This document shows positions 53,301 to 59,393 of a stretch of 64,000 nt of DNA, piece after piece. The first letter of the stretch is position 1; each line of letters starts with the position of its first letter. The stretch spans positions 148,944-212,943 of the forward strand of contig JANQEU010000030.1 in assembly GCA_028278225.1 (NCBI GenBank), given 5' to 3'. A program made the translations under genes and the position numbers. The notes under the pieces were generated by a model. That model was not told where the DNA came from. It saw nothing but the letters and a program-made list of their open reading frames with translations, and ran no database searches. This DNA comes from Cyclobacteriaceae bacterium. GTDB taxonomy: Bacteria > Bacteroidota > Bacteroidia > Cytophagales > Cyclobacteriaceae.

Positions 53301-55598
53301 GACACTGGATCAGGATCCACTTTCTTCGGATCAGGCGGAGGGACAGTTGAATATGGTGGCGTTTCATCGTACACACTTCCATCCGGAATATCAACTTATA
53401 ATAATCTCACGATTCTGGATGGTACGCAGGATACTGATGATAAGGAGCTTGGAACAAACACTACTGTATATAGTGACCTAACTGTCAATACTGTAGATCT
53501 TGAAAATGCAGGAAATTATTCCCTGGAATTACGCGGAACTTTCAATTCAGTGAGTAGTGGGAGATTCCAGGTAAACAACGGCAACTTCATCTGGGCCAAT
53601 ACAGCCACCGCAACACTTTCTTCTAACATCATATTCGGTTCCTCCAGTACGCTTACCCTGGACAATTTCGGAGAAAAGGACATATCCAGTGTTCTCAGTA
53701 TCAATAACCTGAGTATCAACTCCTCTTCGGGAGATTTTGATGCAAATTCCAATAATATCAACATTACCGGAAACTGGGACAATCAGGCTAGCAGCAATAA
53801 ACTCACGAATCCGGCTACAGTAACGTTTAACGGCGGAGGTGCTCAGCAGATAGATGGGGATAACACTTTTGCAACTACCAATATTTCAACTGCATCCACG
53901 GCAGTAACGGTAAATAGTGGCACACAAACCTTCACCGGAGCGGTAACACTGGCCGGATCCACATCTCTGGATATCGGTTCAAATACATTACGTGTTGGAA
54001 ATACACTGGATGTAGATGCCGGGACGTTTACCGGATCGTCCGGTACCGTGGTATATACCAGTACGTCTGACCCCGAAACTCAGGTGGATGCGATAACTAT
54101 TGGAACACTGGAAATCGATAAGGGTGCATCTACAAATACTTTTGATAATGATCCGGCCACAGTATCGTTTACCAACCTGGTGATCACGGAAGGGGAATAT
54201 GATGGTCCCGACCTCAACATAACAGGTAATTTGATCATTGGAGCAAATGGTACGATAGATTTCACCAGCATAACCACAATGGATATCAACGGTGATTTTA
54301 GCAATGCCGCGACGCTGGATTTAGCTTCTGCAGGGATCACCCAATTGAACATAGAAGGTGACTTTACGAATACGGGTACCTTTACCCCACCGGCCACAGT
54401 TGTCCTTGATGGTTCAGCAGCGCAACAATTGAATAATTCACTTACCGTTACCAATTTCACAAAATCCGGTGGAGGAGACCTGACACTCAATGATGATCTT
54501 ACCGTAAGCTCAGGTTTGACATTGACAAGCGGGGACATCATTTCAACAACTACCAATCTGCTTTCGCTCGGATCCGGGGCATCGATAAGTGGTGGTAGTG
54601 CATCCAGCCATATCGTAGGCGCCCTGCTACATACTACAACAGCGAGTACGGGGCCATTTACCAAAGTTTTTCCGTTAGGTGATGGTACTAACTACAGACC
54701 GATAGCTTTTGACCTGACACAAACTGACGCTACATCAAGGACTTATACGGCAGTCCTCACGGCAGGAGCACCCACGGCAAGGACGAAACCCATGGGCATC
54801 CATCATATTTCGAGTATCAGATACTACAATGTAACCCAGAGTCCGGCTGATGGATTAACCAACGGCACAGTCAGGATAACTTTTGGAACTGATGATGAAG
54901 TCACAAATACAGATAACATTGTGATCGCAAAAGACGATGGTGCCGGAAACTGGGTAGACCTGGATGGGAACCTTCTCTCAGGTGACGAAAATGGGGGAGA
55001 AATGGAATCCGTCAACAATTTTACATCGTTCAGTGACTTTGTTTTGGGTTCTTCCCAGGACGATTCATCTCTTCCAGTTGATCTGATATCCTTTGGGGGG
55101 GAATGGAACAACAATAATGTTGTATTGTCCTGGTCCACGGCAACTGAGATCAATAATAGTCATTTTGTTTTGGAGAAATCAAATGACGGAGAAAGTTTCG
55201 TGGAACTGGGCATTATTTCAGGTAATGGCACCACCTACGAAAGGCTCGATTATGAGTTTGTGGATTACAATCCCTCATCTCTTACAAACTACTATCGTCT
55301 GATCCAGGTGGACTTTGACGGGGCGCAAACAGATCACGGAGCGATCGCAGTGTTTGGTAATGAGGTTATTAACAGTGTTGAAATTGGGCCAAATCCCGGT
55401 CAGGATTTCCTCGTTATCAGGAATCAGCAGTTAAAAGGAAAGTATACGATCTACAATTTGAATGGTCAAACGGTCCGCACTTCCCTACTCGATCCGATGA
55501 CAACAAGGGTTGATCTGACACAATTCAAACCAGCCGTGTATCAATTGGTAATCGAAACCGAGCTCGGTGAGTCTAAGATCAAGTTTGTGAAGGAGTAA
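44316..55598 (+). CDS. Giant type IX-secreted surface protein with repeated beta-solenoid modules
   Basis: A 3,760-residue protein: signal peptide (ending TFAQ), a G8-like header (SGDWDDPATWVGG, about 27-45), long Thr/Gly/Asn-rich beta-solenoid stretches, and a T9SS type A sorting domain at the C-terminus (NPGQDFLVI ... KIKFVKE). The architecture runs in cycles. A Trp-rich header (about 1309, 2232 and 2912) leads to a repeat stretch, then to a module starting with PIG (1160, 2083, 2751) or PLG (3453). The PIG-to-next-header spacing is 149, 149 and 161 residues. Cys is nearly absent. An adhesive or matrix role is likely. Confidence 0.88.
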   Translation: MSLVRFILILVAFSSYRLTFAQTTSTQSGDWDDPATWVGGTVPTSGAVIIANGHTVTYNADHNNTTNSLTITTLDVQGSGVLQWPFSDDTKYDANFTLTCTGAVTIASGAAINNLEGDGGTTLDGNPADRTHQFNFQGDLTNGDNTFDLTGTTTARIINADFDTNTINVTSGTGDFSFYNIDFDASTVTFDDITVVVDNTVDMNASSKLTVQGASADITVGADVANGFELAGANSELEILGGVVNLGTGTIGDNQNAFWVDADNTTLDVQGGTLNIGNTTTTGDGRFRIDNNAATAFTFTLSGGGVVNIGEYINTQSTTAIFNLTITNGTLNVGTAGLGGERNTTIQSTSTIDVDGASAVLNFGETVVFNVVPTIDNGATLSIGTNASEAANFNLTGAWTLDNGSTISADAGLTIAASQSLTIQGSSVLNVESNNTSISGTELSVGGTLTLNTGTINVAGSVVDAGTITSDIVQITEGGTFDIQDGTVNIANNAGLTDGSIYGSQALQLTGGTNGNLNIGNGVGSAGTAILNISTNIASQPVPTNENLLINSTDDGQILVDSDGDLNLGGGNVGSLLLDDDDGSTDVDFHMVVQGGTVDIAGDLRIDEGSGFQLTSGTVNVGTAASSGLNTLVFGQADPTSPTIFEMTGGTFTVGDGSAGIIVGNDDGTPAFGSTTAYHEVEVSGGTMNINGRLRFRDQNARLILGGSGTINFNPQDVNNLHEDSDVLWLENGIIDIQGAISINILNPHAATGIGTVIDIEEEGTGNDAITSSSAGSAPVDFSNVTWGFGDGSESESGVDGFDIDFATGHTSYGNFVINNPSGTGREVVFSTSANSYLTEDITITAGVFDVSDNILDDDGAGSTFLIDANGTLRLDTDFPGTSTTNYGTYTLNAGSTVDYNGTSTIANAQVPDGTAFSNLTVSGTGTKTLNGTASANGTVTLTDGVLAAGTNLTLGAGSKVSRSAGSITGTIQGSNAYTVEYTGTSKSIDITSDPEWSGGGTKSLIINLDASETLTFTGSQISITDLTITQGSMSDDNAGFTHSVSGNLTADDSFTGLGTISITGGSATHTLSSSGTATFSNLTMNDGTYDASGDLDITITGTLTLTNGDIQVGGGTVTISSGGSISGGGSSSYVAFDGTNSAGGVKQTFGSATDSKTYPIGTTTEYTPGTVTLTAASGFGELTVVPVASGSPFTLDASNILDVDYHWILTTDGSFSGITVNHSFTYDESDVRGVEGSYVSARYNVSAPEWTDSDETADGGDGVNSSTNVITLTGVDFIDGHITAGELDEFSGVITTFYLRSDLSEPLDWDDGTNWTNTDGGTTPINRSPGTNSPVVIKREVNVDADSQNAGSITIDAAGTMIIGENGSSSPSSGHTFGTVSGTGVLRLISDDTDNPIFPDENGGNWSAFLGASGGSVEYSGDGSYSLPDDVSSYYNLTLTSTNSSCSCTKTLGDVDLTIHNDFSISGGNTVDVAISDATNGNLSIGGNVTIPATNSLQFGGTNARTVTITGDVTNSGTFDVVNSGSAAHSMSIGGTLTSAGTFDMNTGGSTVDVTFTGSDNEMITGAGSTDFNRLIVNKGTSQTPTLEADISTLTITDTGASSSSTSIEMQNGTLILSTGGTFTVSTDGNFSIPSTAKLDLNSGTPTVQMTGASAGTFFLDGSLQISSGTVTIGDQTDLATDNSIRYDGSSAELIVDGGTLNIGGAIRPNVTDGSAALDFTLSSGIVSLARNTTTNNISATNTTNRSESDFCLDNASSSFTMTGGTFEVVRAESNDGKAFCISSSVTDYTVTGGTVNILRDAHDAFSSNSTTQQNDVGIYSSVPLWNLQIGDGDFPGDVGNANTSGATNLDLTIQNDLTINIDNTNAGEGNFDMFRVDRGTGGNEDGLDIIVGGSFTITDGTFEVNDDGSGGTITFNGSGLAGQTSPQVINSNGETLGDIVINNTSGSVDLGAALTISGDWTYTAGTFNQSSNLVTMTNASGVASTITGNAVFDDITLSNTNGITLSGGDMTINSGGTLTISDDVIFDVGSNGLTINETSAGGITFSATPDATNMIRVAGLSTDAGVTRAYPDATTSGFLFPIGANVSATDYYTPAQIDLTTAGGAGGTLTVVAVASQHPLAEASSTALDYYWKVTDNGGFNGSQRATHTYTYGSDALVEGGDDTGFEGSYNVGSPTFNWDTTNPNDVVDTGNNDVTFTSPGASGDVISGDFTVGLNAAFPVITVFYTVRDGDWDNTTSGNTPWTNDACGGSQTEVTGVQPSSTDPVVICSTETVTITTTTGLNASAIEINGTLTSQVADLSTIGDIDGTGTLDFDHTTATTPSSGTLSSAFIASGGGTVDYGGTMDYTLPAVTEYGDLIISNTGTITVPNDITVNGDATFTNGGTIDQAGFTVTDGDGGGTFTLGASTTLEVDAANNFPANFNTYTLDATSTTDYIFNTASTQTIKGGITYGNLDLTRTGGNPAFKQLDGNITIMGDLDIGYRSALQASTYNITIHGNWTMDTRNNADFDPGTGTVIFAGSGNQTFNFVTGGGEAETFYNLQINQSGTGTNVSFNANVTSVTVTNDLTVTDEELAMSTTPLVVNGNFSSAANGIFTNSVDLDLNGNLTNAGTFTVPANVNLNGDFNNTGTYTTASNTLVFDNASNGQTVSGNATTFNNITLAKATGVDLTINANTTINGTIALQNEGNVVLGTGNLTIGSSGTITGNGGGFTAADFSSTRMVRTSGADTDPRMIKAAGSTSDDWDFVFPIGADDGGNVYTPVTVAATGGTVSSGELRVRSINGTSTDESISGSATTLDRFFHVETTGITADVTFDILFNYDDSDVQGTEADYNAAYSELSTGDGWNRPVASVDNVDPATNVFGASASLDGTIDLGNISTEWIAGDNDLLFPRYYPIEDGGGTDCGAITCDWNDPSHWTLTSGGTTPAGTTPGVNNAVTISSGTTMAMDNNSNDIQSIVVDGTLDIAATSGHDLGEVTGTGTLQIDASGLGSYVDTGSGSTFFGSGGGTVEYGGVSSYTLPSGISTYNNLTILDGTQDTDDKELGTNTTVYSDLTVNTVDLENAGNYSLELRGTFNSVSSGRFQVNNGNFIWANTATATLSSNIIFGSSSTLTLDNFGEKDISSVLSINNLSINSSSGDFDANSNNINITGNWDNQASSNKLTNPATVTFNGGGAQQIDGDNTFATTNISTASTAVTVNSGTQTFTGAVTLAGSTSLDIGSNTLRVGNTLDVDAGTFTGSSGTVVYTSTSDPETQVDAITIGTLEIDKGASTNTFDNDPATVSFTNLVITEGEYDGPDLNITGNLIIGANGTIDFTSITTMDINGDFSNAATLDLASAGITQLNIEGDFTNTGTFTPPATVVLDGSAAQQLNNSLTVTNFTKSGGGDLTLNDDLTVSSGLTLTSGDIISTTTNLLSLGSGASISGGSASSHIVGALLHTTTASTGPFTKVFPLGDGTNYRPIAFDLTQTDATSRTYTAVLTAGAPTARTKPMGIHHISSIRYYNVTQSPADGLTNGTVRITFGTDDEVTNTDNIVIAKDDGAGNWVDLDGNLLSGDENGGEMESVNNFTSFSDFVLGSSQDDSSLPVDLISFGGEWNNNNVVLSWSTATEINNSHFVLEKSNDGESFVELGIISGNGTTYERLDYEFVDYNPSSLTNYYRLIQVDFDGAQTDHGAIAVFGNEVINSVEIGPNPGQDFLVIRNQQLKGKYTIYNLNGQTVRTSLLDPMTTRVDLTQFKPAVYQLVIETELGESKIKFVKE

Positions 55599-55640
55599 AA
55601 GATTTTGGTCAGAGTTACAACATTGGTTCAAAAATTCCGA

Positions 55641-55648
55641 TAAATTTG
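55641..55648 (+). promoter_or_regulatory. Candidate -7 box (TAAATTTG) upstream of the tRNA-Pro array
   Basis: TAAATTTG matches TAnnTTTG, 13 bases before the first tRNA-like unit. The -33 partner is weak. Confidence 0.4.
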
Positions 55649-55660
55649 CGACCGTTTTTA

Positions 55661-55722
55661 CGGGGTATAGCATCCGCCTGCGCTATGCTTCGTCGGATAG
55701 GCAGTCCAGTCTGACAGGACTG
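55661..55722 (+). repeat. tRNA-Pro 5' fragment 1, D arm interrupted by a palindromic insert
   Basis: CGGGGTATAGCA (55661-55672) resembles the tRNA-Pro start. A 29-bp insert (55673-55701) then interrupts the D arm, and CAGTCCAG follows, with a hairpin CAGTCC...GGACTG to 55722. Confidence 0.6.
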
Positions 55723-55737
55723 AAAGGTAGGCGAAAG

Positions 55738-55850
55738 TTCGGGGTGTAGCACCTGCCTTCGCTACGCTTCGGCAGGCAGGCAGTCCGGCAACCGGACAAA
55801 AAGAAGGCAGAAAAATATTTCGGGGTGTAGCACAGTCCGGTTAGTGTACC
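55738..55850 (+). repeat. 113-bp direct repeat copy 1 (interrupted tRNA-Pro start plus intact start)
   Basis: Contains CGGGGTGTAGCA (55740-55751), a 29-bp insert with CCTGCC...GGCAGG ends (55752-55780), CAGTCCGG (55781-55788) and, further on, the head of the intact-type unit. The copy at 55982-56094 differs at about three positions. Confidence 0.75.
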
Positions 55851-55895
55851 CCGATGAATCGGGAGGGTCGCAGGTTCGAATCCTCCCTTAACCGG
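55821..55895 (+). pseudogene. tRNA-Pro pseudogene with an altered anticodon arm
   Basis: Starts as tRNA-Pro (CGGGGTGTAGCACAGTCCGG) and keeps the D arm. Where the anticodon arm should be lies CCCGATGAATCGGG, a palindrome, and the T arm is changed (GGTTCGAATCCTCCC). The 3' end does not pair with the acceptor. Confidence 0.7.
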
Positions 55896-55905
55896 AAAAG
55901 TATTG

Positions 55906-55963
55906 TTCGAGGTGTAGCATCCGCCTGCGCTGCGGACGGACAGGCAGTCCGGTTTAACCGGAC
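55906..55963 (+). repeat. tRNA-Pro 5' fragment with a 25-bp palindromic insert
   Basis: CGAGGTGTAGCA (55908-55919), a 25-bp insert (55920-55944), then CAGTCCGG (55945-55952) and a hairpin ending CCGGAC at 55963. The same insertion point is used as in the other fragments. Confidence 0.65.
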
Positions 55964-55981
55964 ATTGCAATGGCGGAATAG

Positions 55982-56094
55982 TTCGGGGTGTAGCACCTGC
56001 CTTCGCTACACTCCGGCAGGCAGGCAGTCCGGCAACCGGACAAAAAGAAGGTAGAAAAATATTTCGGGGTGTAGCACAGTCCGGTTAGTGTACC
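55982..56094 (+). repeat. 113-bp direct repeat copy 2, running into the true tRNA-Pro
   Basis: CGGGGTGTAGCA (55984-55995), 29-bp insert (55996-56024), CAGTCCGG (56025-56032), then the first 30 bases of the intact tRNA-Pro from 56065. About three mismatches to copy 1. Confidence 0.75.
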
Positions 56095-56139
56095 TGCTTT
56101 GGGAGCAGGGGGTCGCAGGTTCGAATCCTGCCACCCCGA
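56065..56139 (+). tRNA. tRNA-Pro (TGG)
   Basis: A 75-base cloverleaf: acceptor CGGGGTG with CACCCCG, D arm with AGTCCGGTTAGTG, anticodon stem CCTGC/GCAGG around TTTGGGA (anticodon TGG), T arm GCAGG-TTCGAAT-CCTGC, discriminator A. CCA is not encoded. All stems pair, so this copy is intact. Confidence 0.95.
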
Positions 56140-56161
56140 CGAACGTTAAGTCAAAATGTTC

Positions 56162-56197
56162 AAAACCCTCTAAATTTGATATTTAGGGGGTTTTTTG
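56162..56197 (+). terminator. Rho-independent terminator after tRNA-Pro
   Basis: AACCCTCTAAAT (56164-56175) pairs with ATTTAGGGGGTT (56181-56192), with one G-T pair, followed by T (56193-56196). Confidence 0.8.
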
Positions 56198-56239
56198 TTT
56201 CCTACCCTATCCAATTTATTCATATTTTACCAATACTCC

Positions 56240-56260
56240 AGTGAACAATCCGGTGAACAG
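56240..56260. repeat. Left direct repeat of the mobile mystery cassette
   Basis: AGTGAACAATCCGG followed by TGAACAG; 21 bp. The right copy at 57468-57488 matches except for one base (AGTGACC for AGTGAAC). Confidence 0.75.
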
Positions 56261-56306
56261 GGTAAGATATTTCATTGTAACAGTTGATAATTAAGGAAAT
56301 GCAGGT

Positions 56307-56903
56307 TTAGGAACGAGAGAATTTAATTAGGTTTTCAAATGAGCCATCATCAGCTTCTTTCAAAGCCTTTAGATACAACTCTCTGGTGTTGCTCTTCTTG
56401 CTCAAATCTCCCGCGCCCCATGAAAATATCGGAAGGTAAAAAAGCTTCTCAACAATGATATCAGCAATCAACCGGCTATGCCTTCCATTCCCATTTGAAA
56501 AGCAATGAATACTTACAATTCTGTGCTTGAACCGGATGGCTAATTCATCAGGTGGAAAAACCTTATCTTTAAACCAAAGTATTGCGTCACCTAATAGCAT
56601 GCTCAATTCCTGAGGGATCATCCAATGGTCAACTCCGATGTTCTTTTGGGATTGGCGAAAAGAACCCGCCCACCTCCAGACTTTATCAAACATTCGCCTA
56701 TGCACTTCACAGATGAAGTTTTCAGTAAATACCTTCTCTTGTCTGAAGGATTTTCCATATATCCACTGAATTGCCCCCTCTACATTCTGCTGTTCAAATT
56801 CATTCAGTTCTTCACGGGTGGCTATAGTTGGAATCAATAATCCCTCTTTCTCTTCTTCGTCAAGAGGGGTCTGGCCATTAATGTAGTCAGGATCTAATCC
56901 CAT
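56307..56903 (-). CDS. Fic-domain protein, 'mobile mystery protein B' family
   Basis: A 198-residue protein with the Fic motif HCFSNGNGRHSR, in which the catalytic His starts the AMP-transfer loop. Fic enzymes attach AMP or other groups to target proteins, often as toxins. It belongs to the mobile mystery B family, found next to mobile mystery A in mobile cassettes. The gene starts within the 3' end of the upstream XRE gene (10-base overlap), so the two are translated together. The first motif residue after H is Cys where Pro is usual, which need not affect activity. Confidence 0.85.
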   Translation of the reverse strand: MGLDPDYINGQTPLDEEEKEGLLIPTIATREELNEFEQQNVEGAIQWIYGKSFRQEKVFTENFICEVHRRMFDKVWRWAGSFRQSQKNIGVDHWMIPQELSMLLGDAILWFKDKVFPPDELAIRFKHRIVSIHCFSNGNGRHSRLIADIIVEKLFYLPIFSWGAGDLSKKSNTRELYLKALKEADDGSFENLIKFSRS

Positions 56904-57352
56904 AAGATCTTGGGCATTTCACGCTGGAGTAGTTCGGTTCTTTCTTCAATGGCCTTCTTGATCCGCTCCGGAGAATTTTCCTGGTTTTCAAGTTTCATGG
57001 TATTTGAAGTTCTGGCGACAATTTTCTTCGCGAGTTCGCGCGCCTTTCTTTCAATGAGAGCATCCAAGGACCCATCATTAGCAACGAAACCATAAACCAG
57101 GGTCATATCAAGTGCTCCAGCAGATTCCCTCAGTGACTTGATTGTTATCGAACCGTCTTTTTCTCTCTGTTCGATTTCCGATGCACTTTGCCTTGATATG
57201 GAAAGTCTGTTTGCAAATTGCTGTAACGACATACCCAAGGCTGACCGAATTGCTTTTATCCAACCCGCTGAAGGTGAAGCCACATTAGTTGCTAGCTTCA
57301 AAACCTTCATTTTAGACTCTAATTGGGTAATTTGTAGTTTGCTCGTCTTCAT
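56894..57352 (-). CDS. XRE-type DNA-binding protein, 'mobile mystery protein A' family
   Basis: A 152-residue protein with an XRE helix-turn-helix (about 30-90: WIKAIRSALGMSLQQFANRLSISRQSASEIEQREKDGSITIKSLRESA) and a basic helical tail. This fits the mobile mystery A family, the presumed antitoxin or regulator partner of the Fic protein. It is the first gene of the pair and begins 3 bases left of an operator-like repeat array. The start at 57352 is favoured because it retains the family N-terminal region. Confidence 0.85.
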   Translation of the reverse strand: MKTSKLQITQLESKMKVLKLATNVASPSAGWIKAIRSALGMSLQQFANRLSISRQSASEIEQREKDGSITIKSLRESAGALDMTLVYGFVANDGSLDALIERKARELAKKIVARTSNTMKLENQENSPERIKKAIEERTELLQREMPKILWD

Positions 57353-57354
57353 AG

Positions 57355-57442
57355 TGTAAGGGTATAGCCTGACAAATATAACAAAAATGTAAGGATATAA
57401 CCTGACAAAAACTACTTATATGTAAGGATATAACCTGACAAA
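57355..57442. promoter_or_regulatory. Three-copy 22-bp operator array for the mobile mystery pair
   Basis: Three copies of TGTAAGGATATAACCTGACA (first copy with GGGTATAGCC) start at 57355, 57388 and 57421, exactly 33 bases apart. Each contains the near-palindrome AGG-N6-CCT. A minus-strand TATATTTG box (57380-57373) lies between copies one and two. The spacing of three helical turns suggests binding of a regulator to one DNA face. Confidence 0.7.
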
Positions 57443-57467
57443 CTCAAACAAACATAATAAAACGGCA

Positions 57468-57488
57468 AGTGACCAATCCGGTGAACAG
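57468..57488. repeat. Right direct repeat of the mobile mystery cassette
   Basis: AGTGACCAATCCGG followed by TGAACAG, 20 of 21 bases identical to the left copy at 56240-56260. It lies 26 bases beyond the third operator copy. Confidence 0.75.
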
Positions 57489-57550
57489 ATCGAAAAATTG
57501 TTGTAAATTATTGATTCATTTTAATAGAGCTTGAAGTCCATTCATGACTT

Positions 57551-58222
57551 TTAAAACAAAATTGTCCTGAAAACAGTTGGAAACGGGAACGTACTTCCGT
57601 CGATAACGGTAAACGTCAAACCACCTCCCCAATAATCATTAGAATCCTTGTCAAATAACCTTATTCCCGGAGCAATGACAGCAATTTTGGCGTCAGGAAT
57701 GATCCAAACTTCAGTCAAAAATTGAGCAGACCTGTTGTTTGAAGATATGGGGAGAATGAATCCGGAATTAAAAACTAATCCTTCAATATCACCATAGGTA
57801 TATCCGGCTCCAAATGATATGTTTCTTGTCGGGCTGCCCGCAGTATAGATCAGGTAAGGAAGTGCAAAACTATAACCAAGAAATTCACCAATGGTTTGTC
57901 CTCCCAGTACAGCACCAATGGCGATATTACTTTTTTCATTCTCACTTCCAATTGAAATTTTCGGGGTTAAATACATAAAAAACGGAACAACTGGTCCACC
58001 AAGTCCAATTGAAAAATTATCTGACACCCCGTACTGAATATCATACAAGAGATAATATGCTGTATTTAAATATACGTTTCCTTTGTTTAATCCGAACCCC
58101 GTAGGAGCAAATTGGTATCTGGAGGCATGATCTGCGAACACACTGTCTGCCGACTTATTCTCATCCTGCGCAGCCAATGAAAGTGATAACATTAGTAATA
58201 TAATAATCAGGCTGGTTTTCAT
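57551..58222 (-). CDS. Outer-membrane or exported barrel protein of unknown function
   Basis: A 223-residue protein with a signal peptide (ends SLAAQ) and repeated amphipathic strands rich in Gly and aromatic residues (YQFAPTGFGLNKGNVYLNTAYYLLYD, FSIGLGGPVVPFFM, ISFGAGYTYGD), suggestive of a small barrel. I do not recognise the family. It stands 115 bases from the next gene upstream and past the mobile mystery cassette. Confidence 0.6.
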   Translation of the reverse strand: MKTSLIIILLMLSLSLAAQDENKSADSVFADHASRYQFAPTGFGLNKGNVYLNTAYYLLYDIQYGVSDNFSIGLGGPVVPFFMYLTPKISIGSENEKSNIAIGAVLGGQTIGEFLGYSFALPYLIYTAGSPTRNISFGAGYTYGDIEGLVFNSGFILPISSNNRSAQFLTEVWIIPDAKIAVIAPGIRLFDKDSNDYWGGGLTFTVIDGSTFPFPTVFRTILF

Positions 58223-58337
58223 CTTAACAGGCTAGTTTTTAGGAGATTACCGAGAATAATTTATGGATCTGGCAGTCATTTTACAACTAATACGGCCGAT
58301 ATCTCTTAAAAATACCCTGTTTAAGGTACTCAAAAGC

Positions 58338-59345
58338 TCAATTATCTACCGTATACCTCACTAACACCTCATTATCCAAGATCACATTGGTGCTCCAGAT
58401 AAAAGCAGCGTCGGTGTTGCTGTCATCAAAAATATCCGTAAAGTTGGTATAGGATGGCTTGTTGTCCACGCCAATTTGAGTATTCGTGTAAGTGGTGGCA
58501 TTGGGCCATGAGCTGTCATCAAAGTTTTGGAGATTCCAATCTGCAGGGATTGCCCAATGCAAGCCATAGAAATTACTACCGTCGTTACTGCCACCGGTAT
58601 CACAATTGCCGGAATTTCTTTCAGCCCCATTTTCTGATACACAGCCCAGATCTTTTACAGGAGCAGTGTAATATGTTTGTGCTTTCCAGTTCCCATCTGT
58701 GACAGCTACTACGTTTTCATCCTCATCCTTAATAACTGCTACCAATCCTCCATCCCCGGCGTGAAAGTCAGATCCCTGATTATTCTCTGTTCCGAGTCCC
58801 AAACTTTCCTCCCAGTCCACCAGCAACATGGCTATTGTAAAGGGTTTTGAAACCTTAAATTTCACAATGTGGGAGTTGAATGGAGTAAAAGGGATGGCAT
58901 CTTTCCCAACGGGAATCCCATTTATGTACAGTTCAAAATAGTTATCTGCAAAAATGAAGCCGGTCATCACATCACCTGAAGCATCTATTTCTACAATGTC
59001 AGAAGGATCAAAAGCCGATAAGGCATCGGATGATGTAGCGTACATTACACCATCCGGATTGTACAGATCAGGCGCGAAAGGAAATGAATCATCGGAATAA
59101 TTCACTTCGGCAGGAACTACCCATGTAGAATTATCGATCGCCGTAATACTTCCCAAACCGGCAACTCTTTGGCCGCTCGGATAAAGATTTGCCATGGTGG
59201 TGGTTGCTAAACCTTGTGTTACAGAGGCAGTCCCCGAATACTCATTCGTTGACTGGTCTTCCTTTGGGTCCCTATCTTTTTGACAACTGGTGCAACTTGA
59301 AGCCAGGAGTGTGATAATGGTCAAACCTAAAACCTTTATTTCCAT
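58338..59345 (-). CDS. Lipoprotein with a jelly-roll-like domain
   Basis: A 335-residue protein with a lipoprotein signal (ends LLASSC; a second Cys follows as CTSC). The beta-rich part contains the FDDSSWPNATTYTN pattern of galactose-binding-like jelly-roll folds and VGKDAIPF. The single copy of DLGCVSENG ... NCDTGGS has a few Cys. No catalytic residues are obvious. It lies downstream of the CotH gene in the same direction (48 bases away). Confidence 0.6.
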   Translation of the reverse strand: MEIKVLGLTIITLLASSCTSCQKDRDPKEDQSTNEYSGTASVTQGLATTTMANLYPSGQRVAGLGSITAIDNSTWVVPAEVNYSDDSFPFAPDLYNPDGVMYATSSDALSAFDPSDIVEIDASGDVMTGFIFADNYFELYINGIPVGKDAIPFTPFNSHIVKFKVSKPFTIAMLLVDWEESLGLGTENNQGSDFHAGDGGLVAVIKDEDENVVAVTDGNWKAQTYYTAPVKDLGCVSENGAERNSGNCDTGGSNDGSNFYGLHWAIPADWNLQNFDDSSWPNATTYTNTQIGVDNKPSYTNFTDIFDDSNTDAAFIWSTNVILDNEVLVRYTVDN

Positions 59346-59393
59346 TTCTATTTTGATTCTGGTTACGTGTGTAACAATATAGACCCTTAATCT

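Noticed and set aside
44849..55153. Many minus-strand frames inside the giant surface protein
   Set aside because: They are antisense shadows of repetitive Thr/Gly/Asn-rich coding sequence.
55683..56054. Open frames (both strands) across the tRNA-Pro array
   Set aside because: They consist of translated tRNA fragments and palindromes.
55661..56094. Repeated units considered as a CRISPR array
   Set aside because: Units differ in length, the repeats match a tRNA, and there are no spacers of constant size and no cas genes.
56307..57352. XRE + Fic pair considered as a HipA/HipB or phd/doc system
   Set aside because: The HCFSNGNGRHSR motif and the partner's N-terminal region fit the mobile mystery A/B families better; HipA kinase motifs are absent.
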